A DNA stretch of 7,938 nucleotides, from the NCBI GenBank assembly GCA_002389995.1, contig DGRR01000063.1, positions 1-7,938 of the forward strand. The letters run 5' to 3'. Position 1 is the stretch's first letter. Every line of letters starts with the position of its first letter. The position numbers and the translations under genes are program-made. Source of the stretch: Ruminococcus sp. UBA4383 (GTDB lineage: Bacteria > Bacillota > Clostridia > Oscillospirales > Ruminococcaceae). The notes beneath the pieces were generated by a model. That model saw nothing but the letters and a program-made list of their open reading frames with translations. It did no database searches and was not told the DNA's origin. Shown here one piece after another: positions 1-5,616 of the stretch.

Positions 1-88
1 TCACTTTTCTGATTTCTTCTGCCGGGATTCCTTTCGCTCTGCTTTCTACTATTATTTTTCTTACCTCTACCGGTACCATTTTTATCAT
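1..88 (-). CDS. N-terminal fragment of a putative transposase-like HTH protein (cut by window edge)
   Basis: Reading minus from an ATG at 88, 29 codons stay open to the window edge, so the rest of the gene lies outside. The visible peptide starts MIKMVPVEVRKII and continues VESRAKGIPAEEIRKV. A basic helix followed by a 'ESRAKGIPAEEI' turn resembles the start of the helix-turn-helix domain of IS630-type transposases and related recombinases, which bind the element ends. A weak GAGG (94-97) lies 5 nt before the ATG. A second in-frame ATG at 79 is an alternative start. No catalytic DDE residues are visible in so short a piece, and no element end can be proven. Another HTH protein is possible. 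Confidence 0.4.
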   Translation of the reverse strand, partial: MIKMVPVEVRKIIVESRAKGIPAEEIRKV

Positions 89-261
89 CTCTGCCTCTAT
101 TATATCATATTTGTCTATATTGGAATTGCTGTAAGCTCAAACATCTGTATCCTGTTATTAAGATTTAGGTTTTACAGAGTATTAGTTAGTTTACACTCAT
201 AAAAATAAATCAGACTTACTGCTGATTTTATGTGTAGTATTACAAAAGAAATAATAAACTA

Positions 262-290
262 TTGACATTTAAATATGTTTATGATAAGAT
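262..290 (+). promoter_or_regulatory. Sigma-A-type promoter of the methyltransferase gene
   Basis: A consensus -35 TTGACA (262-267) is followed after exactly 17 bp by TAAGAT (285-290), preceded by TG at 282-283 (TGaTAAGAT, an extended -10). Transcription should start near 297 and leave a leader of about 80 nt. That leader contains a 6-bp hairpin (TATCCG 313-318 with CGGATA 325-330) and the inverted repeat before the ribosome binding site. Confidence 0.8.
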
Positions 291-345
291 ATGAACAGTG
301 CTGTGAATCATTTATCCGTGAGAGCGGATATTTATTTTAAAATTA

Positions 346-363
346 AGTTAGATTAAACTAACT
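346..363. promoter_or_regulatory. Inverted repeat next to the methyltransferase ribosome binding site (possible operator or leader hairpin)
   Basis: AGTTAG (346-351) and CTAACT (358-363) form a perfect 6-bp dyad around ATTAAA. It ends one base before AAGGAGG (364-370). As DNA it could bind a dimeric repressor downstream of the promoter. As RNA it could form a short stem abutting, but not covering, the Shine-Dalgarno sequence. AGTTAG recurs at 184-189, inside the distant arm of the larger inverted repeat. Function is inferred from position only. Confidence 0.4.
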
Positions 364-376
364 AAGGAGGATTATA

Positions 377-1000
377 ATGGAACTTTTTAAAAATTATGTC
401 AGCCAGACAAGAAAACCTGAGGGCGTACTCGGTAAAATGATGCTCAACGGTATGAACAGCGGTCATGCAAAAATGGCGGACTGGGGTATATCACATCTGA
501 AAAATATCGCTCCTCAGCAAATCGCTGAACTTGGCTGCGGAGGCGGCAGAAATATCAGTGTTCTGCTTGAAAAATATTCATCTGCAAAAGTAACGGCAAT
601 TGACTACTCTCCGCTGTCCGTAGAAAAATCAAAAGAATACAACAAGTCAATGATTCAGGCAGGACGCTGTAAAGTACAGCAGGGCGATGTAACTTCGCTG
701 ACGCTTCCGAAAGAATCATTTGACCTTGCAACGGGTTTTGAAACCATTTATTTCTGGAAAGACCTTGTAAAATGCTTCACGCAGGTGGCAGGCATACTGA
801 AAAAGGACGGCATTTTCATGATTGTGAATGAATCTGACGGAAAAGACAAGTCAAGCCTGCAATTTGAAAAAATAATTGACGGTATGAAATGTTACACACC
901 GCAGGAAATTACATCTGCATTAAAATCAGCAGGATTTTCTGCCGTCAAAACTGACCATCACCCCGATAAGCCGTGGATAACGGTTATTGCAAAGAAATAA
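377..1000 (+). CDS. Class I SAM-dependent methyltransferase (Methyltransf_11-like)
   Basis: A complete 207-residue protein of typical length for a single-domain Rossmann-fold methyltransferase that moves a methyl group from S-adenosylmethionine to an acceptor. Motif I is IAELGCGGG (residues 49-57), the SAM-binding glycine loop. The acidic residue ending strand 2 is D76 in AIDYS, which should contact the ribose of SAM. GDV at 103-105 and FDLATGFETIYFW around 115-127 match motifs II/III. GILKKDGIFMIVNES (139-153) is the motif often described as post-III. The start is fixed by AAGGAGG (364-370), 6 nt before the ATG. The N-terminal 45 residues probably form the substrate lid. No signal peptide or membrane segment is seen, so it should be cytoplasmic. 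It is a single-gene unit with its own promoter and terminator. The substrate cannot be read from the sequence, and a small molecule is more likely than DNA because there is no target-recognition domain or DPPY-type motif. Confidence 0.88.
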   Translation: MELFKNYVSQTRKPEGVLGKMMLNGMNSGHAKMADWGISHLKNIAPQQIAELGCGGGRNISVLLEKYSSAKVTAIDYSPLSVEKSKEYNKSMIQAGRCKVQQGDVTSLTLPKESFDLATGFETIYFWKDLVKCFTQVAGILKKDGIFMIVNESDGKDKSSLQFEKIIDGMKCYTPQEITSALKSAGFSAVKTDHHPDKPWITVIAKK

Positions 1001-1006
1001 TTATTC

Positions 1007-1034
1007 AGCAGTCTGTAAATACAGACTGCTTTTT
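1007..1034 (+). terminator. Intrinsic terminator of the methyltransferase gene
   Basis: A perfect 10-bp stem, AGCAGTCTGT (1007-1016) with ACAGACTGCT (1021-1030), has an AAAT loop and ends in a TTTTT run (1030-1034). It begins 6 nt after the stop codon. It also lies beyond the end of the oppositely oriented small gene, but it has no U-tract in that direction. Confidence 0.92.
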
Positions 1035-1094
1035 GATTTTGGCACATAATGTTTAAAACAGAAGAAAACACTCATAATCATCATTTTCAAATTG

Positions 1095-1295
1095 TCATAA
1101 AAGACCATACTTTGTAAGTATATCCCTTGCTGTTTTTGCATTTGCACGTTCAATGTCGATATCGCTGTCCAATGGAATTTTTCTGATATCATCATCAGTA
1201 TAAGGATTGGGGCATCTGTCTAAATCCTCACGCAATGAACGGACAGCTTCTTCTGTCAGCCAGTCAGGCTTCACAGGCAATTTATTTGAATCCAT
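1095..1295 (-). CDS. Small acidic protein of unknown function, 66 aa
   Basis: I do not recognise this protein. The ATG at 1295 is chosen because AAGGAG (1305-1310) lies 9 nt upstream. An ATG at 1304 abuts the ribosome binding site, and one at 1328 lies upstream of it and of the predicted transcription start. The 66-residue product begins MDSNKLPVKPDWLTEEAVRS and is rich in Asp/Glu, with many Lys/Arg. It appears to be two or three helices (LTEEAVRSLREDL; NAKTARDILTKYGLL) joined by an acidic PYTDDDIRKIPLDSD linker. No membrane segment or signal is present. Its size and charge fit a small regulator or antitoxin-like protein, but no toxin gene adjoins it, so this remains a guess. A consensus promoter immediately upstream and a clean ribosome binding site make it very likely a real gene. 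Confidence 0.72.
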   Translation of the reverse strand: MDSNKLPVKPDWLTEEAVRSLREDLDRCPNPYTDDDIRKIPLDSDIDIERANAKTARDILTKYGLL

Positions 1296-1318
1296 GACTC
1301 TCATCTCCTTACAATTTA

Positions 1319-1347
1319 ATTTTAACATTATTGTTTGCAGTTGTCAA
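1319..1347 (-). promoter_or_regulatory. Strong sigma-A-type promoter of the 66-aa gene
   Basis: On the minus strand, TTGACA (1347-1342) and TAAAAT (1324-1319) are separated by exactly 17 bp, with TG one base upstream of the -10 (TGtTAAAAT). Transcription should start near 1312, just before the AAGGAG at 1305-1310, giving a very short leader of about 17 nt. Confidence 0.82.
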
Positions 1348-1395
1348 CACAGACTTATATTAAATATTTGTCCTGAAAGATTTTACGCTGTAATG

Positions 1396-1443
1396 AAAAA
1401 AGATTTCTCGGTGAGTATGATACTGCACCTGAGAAATCTTTTT
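1396..1443. terminator. Long hairpin, probably a bidirectional terminator ending the minus-strand operon
   Basis: AAAAAGATTTCTC (1397-1409) is the exact reverse complement of GAGAAATCTTTTT (1431-1443). Pairing continues inward, GGTG (1410-1413) with CACC (1426-1429) and AGTA (1414-1417) with TACT (1421-1424), with single-base bulges at 1425 and 1430. The whole stem is about 21 bp. A T-run trails the stem on either strand, six T on the minus strand and five on the plus. It is about 140 nt beyond the stop codon of the 236-aa gene and is the best terminator candidate for that operon. A structured small RNA is an alternative. Confidence 0.7.
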
Positions 1444-1498
1444 ATTGAACGCTTGCTATTAACCCTGCCGCTGCATAATTATACTCTCACCAACAACG

Positions 1499-1531
1499 AA
1501 GCAGCCTGCACAAACTGTGCAGACTGCTTTT
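1499..1531 (+). terminator. Terminator-like hairpin, plus orientation
   Basis: AAGCAGCCTGCACA (1499-1512) pairs with TGTGCAGACTGCTT (1516-1529), with one C/A mismatch and an AAC loop. It runs into TTTT at 1528-1531. The U-tract is good only on the plus strand; the minus reading is followed by TTCGTTG. No annotated plus-strand gene ends here, so either it stops an unannotated short transcript from about 1368 or it insulates the operon from antisense transcription. Confidence 0.6.
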
Positions 1532-1579
1532 AGTCACATTATAGGATTTTTTGTTCTGTCTGCCTGAGATGTTTAATGA

Positions 1580-2290
1580 TTAAATATCAATCTGTGTTTT
1601 CTTGATATTGTCTATATATTGTTCTTCATAGTGAATATTTTCCAGAACAGTGTTAGAAGATTTCAGAATACTGTCAACAGCTTTTCTTGCATTTTTAATA
1701 CCGTCTTCAATAATTTTGGCATCATCTTGGCTGACAGGTGATTTTTTCATATGTTTTACTGTTGAAAAAGTCAGCATTGTTCCAATTGCGCCGAGTGCAG
1801 TACCAAGAACAAAAAATATGATATATCCGAGAAAATTGCTGTTTGATGAAGAAGTATCCGAAACATTTTTTGATTTGGAAGAATCATTGCCTGAAACAGA
1901 TGCATCTTTTGCAGAAGAAGCAATTTCTTCAGAGGAAACGGGAACTTCATCTTTGCCGGCTGCATTTTCATCATCAGGCTGACTATCAGTAATTGTTTCA
2001 GGGAAAAGAGAGTCATCATTGTTGTTATTCTGATTAGAATTGTCATCAGCGTAATTCTGACCTGAATCATCATTGTTGTTATTCTGATTAGAATTGTCAT
2101 CAGCGTAATTCTGACCTGAATCATCATAGTTGTTACCCTGATTGAAATTGTCATCAGCGTAATTCTGACCTGAATTATCAAAAAATTCATTATCCTGAAC
2201 ATTTCCGTAAAATGTTTCGGCAGATACATTCATGCCGCACATTCCTGAACAAATACACAATGCAAAGATAATAGGTATAATTTTCTTCAT
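1580..2290 (-). CDS. Secreted/single-pass membrane protein with Asp/Asn/Gln-rich repeats, 236 aa
   Basis: I do not recognise a named family. The ATG at 2290 is chosen because AGGAGG (2297-2302) sits 6 nt upstream. An ATG at 2329 would overlap the preceding gene and bury the signal peptide. Order: signal peptide at 1-24 (Lys-Lys, hydrophobic core, likely cleavage after NVSA); three 18-residue repeats at 39-92 based on DSGQNYADDNSNQ; an acidic and Ser-rich linker to about 152; one transmembrane helix at about 153-178 with a GxxxG motif (G163/G167); a basic HMKK stop-transfer; then a 55-residue charged helical tail. Expected topology is an N-terminal part outside the cell and the tail inside. 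It is last in the operon, 13 nt after the actin-like ATPase gene. It may therefore be the membrane partner of that ATPase, with the cytoplasmic tail as contact (inference). Confidence 0.8.
   Translation of the reverse strand: MKKIIPIIFALCICSGMCGMNVSAETFYGNVQDNEFFDNSGQNYADDNFNQGNNYDDSGQNYADDNSNQNNNNDDSGQNYADDNSNQNNNNDDSLFPETITDSQPDDENAAGKDEVPVSSEEIASSAKDASVSGNDSSKSKNVSDTSSSNSNFLGYIIFFVLGTALGAIGTMLTFSTVKHMKKSPVSQDDAKIIEDGIKNARKAVDSILKSSNTVLENIHYEEQYIDNIKKTQIDI
2015..2176 (-). repeat. Three in-frame 54-bp tandem repeats
   Basis: Three 54-bp units encode three 18-residue repeats. The two downstream copies (2015-2122) are identical in DNA and protein. The first copy (2123-2176) has several changes (Phe, Gly and Tyr replacing Ser or Asn). 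Identical neighbours suggest recent duplication by slippage or unequal recombination, so copy number may vary between strains. Confidence 0.9.
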
Positions 2291-2303
2291 TTCTAACCTC
2301 CTG

Positions 2304-5300
2304 TCAGCGGGTATATATATAATCTTCATCAGGCTTTCCTGTTACCGCCTTGCCTGAAAAACCATTTCCAAAATGAGCAGAAAGCATTTCGCTCATTGCG
2401 AACATATAAGAAGTACTCTTTACCATTTCAGGGTAGACTTTTGAATTATAAGTTTTCAAAAAAGCTGAACCGTCTGAGGAAAGGGTATTTTTTATTGAAT
2501 TTTTAGTATCATTTAAGGGGTCTGTGATGAAGCTGCTGCTGAAAAATTCTTTTATATTCTCATCAAAAACAAATTCTGAAATTATATCCTGTGCATATCT
2601 GCAAAAATCTGCCTGAACATCTTCGGGCATATAATTTTCTGAATTTTTGCGTTGTCTGGTGTTTTCCTCAACCTCTTCCTGACAGGTAGGTTTTACAAGG
2701 TTAAATTTTCTGCATTTTTCAGCCCGCACATCATTTAATGAAAGTACACTTGACGGGTCGATATCTTTCCATGAAACTACAAATTTCAAATCGCCGTCTG
2801 CGGGGCGCAGATTATATTCGCCGTCCGTATCGATGTATTCATCGAGATTTGAAAGACCTCTTACAAGCTGTACCTTTGCATCTTTTACAGGCACTTCGAC
2901 ATAACATTCCTGCGGAAAGTAACTCTGAAAATATTCAGATATTCTTTTCTTAAAGCTGTTACTGCCACCTGTAAATTCGTCTGCAAGCAGTATACCTTTT
3001 GAACCGCCTCCGTAAAAGCTGATGCTTATAGATGTTTTCTCATCACTGTTGCACATTGACAGGGCAGTTTCTGTAAAATCCTTTATTACCGGCATAATCA
3101 CGGCATATCTCATGATGATATCAGCTTTTATTTTAATGTCGGAAGCACCGTTATATCCGTGTATGCTGTCTTTTCTGTCAGAAGCGTTTATTCTGGCATT
3201 GTCAATAAGTTCCATGAAATTATTCTGCCAGCTTTCGTTTCGTGGTTTTCCGCCTCTTTTCTGGTTGGGATAGAATTTATTGCATATTTCGTCCGCAACA
3301 ATTTCAGCCTGATTTTCGTCATCGGGTATTATAAAGGGATTTTCGTGGTTATTTTCGTTTCCGAGGATAAATTTTTTTGCATACTCACGGAATCTATGGA
3401 TATCATTTTTCATTCCTATACTGCTCAGCATGGAACAGAAACTTGCTTTAAGGAGTTGTTTTCCTGCATAGTTAATGGAGGAATATCCGCAGAGACTGGC
3501 AGATTTTCCGCTTGTAAGAACGGCTGACATATCTGTTGTTGAATCGCCTATATCAACATTTATTCTCAGGACATTATCACCGATGCCTTCTGTTCCGTTT
3601 GAAATGGCGATACTTTCATACAGGAGATTTTTATTTTTGGCATTGATTACATTACATATCTCTATATCAAAGATATCCTGCATTTTGTTTATTATATCTT
3701 TCCAGAGTTTTGAATAAGGCACTGCAAAATTTTCATTAGGAAAAGAAGGGAAAAATATTATTTTTTTACATTCTGTATCTATTGCATGGCACAGTGCAGT
3801 ATAGCACATATTGTATATTATTGAAACTGTATTGTCATTTATTATTCCGTCGAGCAAATCTGATTTATGGCTTACATCTATCTGGAGTTTATTTTTTTCA
3901 AAACTTGTAAGTCTGTTCGCAAAAGGCACAAATCCCAGATGATACGGCATAAACTCTTTTATTTCTGAACCATTGAGGGATACATTTGCAGAAAGTACGG
4001 AAGATTTTGCGATATCAGACGTATTAAAATTCATATAATTTTCATAGCCTTCCGCAACATATTTTGCGAGAAGTCTGCGTACAATTTCAGTACCGCCCGT
4101 TATACTTTCCGTATTCAGCACACCGTTATTTATTTTATATCCGAAAGCACTTGAACTGCTTCCAAAATCAAAATATGCACGCATCACATTATTGACACTG
4201 CGTTCATTTACAGAGAAATCTATTGAAACACTTCTTCCGTTTATAAGCAAAGGTTCATAATCTTTTCCGTCTTTTCTGAGGTTAAGGACGTATCCTGAAA
4301 TTTCCGTACTGTTAATTGAAACACTTAAAAGATGCTCAGGTTTTTCCACGCTGTATACATTGAGTTTTCCGCCGAGAGGGATAGAGACAAAATCAGCCTT
4401 CTTAAATTCATTATTTGAAGGGATACCTTTTCCCTGAACGGTGTAATTCAGATTTGATACATATGTATATTTTCTGCATCTTTTTTCATATTCAAGCGGA
4501 ACATTGGGAAACATACAGAAAGTACCCATACTGTCAGCACTTTTTATATGTTTTGTATCATAGATATGTCTTTCATCGAAGACATACGGAATATATTTCA
4601 CATCGGAATTTTCGCCTGTAAATTTTATTTTATAACATATTGAAGCTGTAATTTTGACAGCTTCAGTGATTACTTTTCCTGCATTTTTTGAATATGAATC
4701 GGTGACAGTCATTTTAATGCTCTGCACACAGCTTATACAGTTTTCCATATCTTTCGCCATTTTTTCCGTAAAAGGAAACAATGCACAATGTTTTCCGTCA
4801 AGAAGAGTTGTATAGACATCATTTTTAAGGACTTTATCAGGAATATCGTTACCTTCTGTGCAGTAGAAACTCATTCCGAAAAATCTTACAGCAGGCACAT
4901 CATCGGGAAAATTACTTTTCATGCTGACAAACATTCTGATTATATCCTTTGCAATTTTCAGAGGGCAGTCATCTGACACAGACCTTGCAGACAGGATAAG
5001 TTTCATTTTTGTTTGAGCGTCTTTTATTTCGCTGAAAAAATCGCTTATTGTAATATTTCTGTCCATAAACCTGAAATAAGTTTTTTTCCACTCCTGATTT
5101 CCTTCTGAAACCTCACGGGGAGGTATTACAAAATATCTTGATGAACAGCAGCCCAGAACAGATGAAGAATTTTCATTGCTTATTTCGTACACATTCAGTC
5201 CGTTTGAAATCTTATGATTTTCGGAATTATCGTCATGACCGTCTGATATAAATTTATTTTTCCATATTTGGAGGTAAGGATTTTCTTCTGATGAAAGGTT

Positions 5301-5615
5301 TTTAATTTTCAGCTTATTTCCGTCATCACGCCCGTGAATTATCATACATATTATAATTGCGAGCCAGCTTCTGAGGGAGGAACTTTTTTCGATTAAAGAA
5401 ACGCAGTCCATAACATTTTCCAGACTGTAACCTGACCAGAGATTTTCCAATGCTCTCATTGTTCCGAAAAAATGGTCGCCTGAGCCTTTTGTCATATATT
5501 GCGGGCATATTTTTTTAATATACGGTGCATACATCTCAAAATCATCGGCAACAGCAAAAAATCCGCCTCTTTCGCTTAAAAGAGCTTTATCTTTTGTGAT
5601 ATTTGAAACTATCAA
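2304..5615 (-). CDS. Large protein with actin/Hsp70-type (ASKHA) ATPase core, 1103 aa
   Basis: A predicted cytoplasmic ATPase of the actin/Hsp70 superfamily. All nucleotide-binding motifs are in order: phosphate-1 YFDFGSSSSAFGY (481-493, D483); connect-1 YESIAISNG (666-674), equivalent to the EPxAAAxxxG of DnaK/MreB; phosphate-2 NVDIGDSTTDMSAVL (686-700, D688 and D695); adenosine motif ISFYGGGSK (865-873); then VRGL (918-921). The core covers about 478-925. Before it are about 475 residues without a domain I can name, including MFPN (368-371) and RKYTY (381-385); after it are about 180 helical residues. At 1103 aa it is far longer than MreB or ParM (about 330-350) or DnaK (about 610-640), and closer to large SrfB-like actin-fold proteins, though membership is not established. 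Start is TTG at 5615, with AGGAGG (5624-5629) 8 nt upstream. It begins 1 nt after the stop of the 557-aa gene, implying translational coupling. Confidence 0.85.
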   Translation of the reverse strand: MIVSNITKDKALLSERGGFFAVADDFEMYAPYIKKICPQYMTKGSGDHFFGTMRALENLWSGYSLENVMDCVSLIEKSSSLRSWLAIIICMIIHGRDDGNKLKIKNLSSEENPYLQIWKNKFISDGHDDNSENHKISNGLNVYEISNENSSSVLGCCSSRYFVIPPREVSEGNQEWKKTYFRFMDRNITISDFFSEIKDAQTKMKLILSARSVSDDCPLKIAKDIIRMFVSMKSNFPDDVPAVRFFGMSFYCTEGNDIPDKVLKNDVYTTLLDGKHCALFPFTEKMAKDMENCISCVQSIKMTVTDSYSKNAGKVITEAVKITASICYKIKFTGENSDVKYIPYVFDERHIYDTKHIKSADSMGTFCMFPNVPLEYEKRCRKYTYVSNLNYTVQGKGIPSNNEFKKADFVSIPLGGKLNVYSVEKPEHLLSVSINSTEISGYVLNLRKDGKDYEPLLINGRSVSIDFSVNERSVNNVMRAYFDFGSSSSAFGYKINNGVLNTESITGGTEIVRRLLAKYVAEGYENYMNFNTSDIAKSSVLSANVSLNGSEIKEFMPYHLGFVPFANRLTSFEKNKLQIDVSHKSDLLDGIINDNTVSIIYNMCYTALCHAIDTECKKIIFFPSFPNENFAVPYSKLWKDIINKMQDIFDIEICNVINAKNKNLLYESIAISNGTEGIGDNVLRINVDIGDSTTDMSAVLTSGKSASLCGYSSINYAGKQLLKASFCSMLSSIGMKNDIHRFREYAKKFILGNENNHENPFIIPDDENQAEIVADEICNKFYPNQKRGGKPRNESWQNNFMELIDNARINASDRKDSIHGYNGASDIKIKADIIMRYAVIMPVIKDFTETALSMCNSDEKTSISISFYGGGSKGILLADEFTGGSNSFKKRISEYFQSYFPQECYVEVPVKDAKVQLVRGLSNLDEYIDTDGEYNLRPADGDLKFVVSWKDIDPSSVLSLNDVRAEKCRKFNLVKPTCQEEVEENTRQRKNSENYMPEDVQADFCRYAQDIISEFVFDENIKEFFSSSFITDPLNDTKNSIKNTLSSDGSAFLKTYNSKVYPEMVKSTSYMFAMSEMLSAHFGNGFSGKAVTGKPDEDYIYTR

Positions 5616-5616
5616 A

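Larger units (their letters stand above)
182..365. repeat. 12-bp inverted repeat pair flanking the methyltransferase promoter
   Basis: TTAGTTAGTTTA at 182-193 is the exact reverse complement of TAAACTAACTAA at 354-365. The arms enclose about 160 bp that contain the promoter at 262-290. Matching stops at both outer ends (181/366) and inner ends (194/353). The pair could be two operator sites, the ends of a small non-autonomous element, or chance in AT-rich DNA. No target-site duplication is visible. A separate 7-bp hairpin (AAATCAG 207-213 with CTGATTT 222-228) lies inside and lacks a proper U-tract. Confidence 0.45.

Noticed and set aside
99..104. TATAAT on the minus strand upstream of the left-edge fragment
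   Set aside because: Transcription would start almost at the ATG and exclude the ribosome binding site. There is also no -35 at a suitable distance.
1107..1123. ATACTT/AAGTAT palindrome near the end of the 66-aa gene
   Set aside because: It is short, AT-rich and inside the coding sequence, with no U-tract on either side.
1771..2229. A 152-codon minus-strand frame inside the 236-aa gene with Ile/Thr/Met-rich repeats
   Set aside because: It is a frame-shifted shadow of the in-frame 54-bp repeats. The other frame has a signal peptide, a membrane helix and a proper ribosome binding site.
2291..2329. Longer N-terminus of the 236-aa protein starting at 2329
   Set aside because: It would overlap the ATPase gene and put 13 polar residues before a clear signal peptide. 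AGGAGG is ideally placed for the ATG at 2290.
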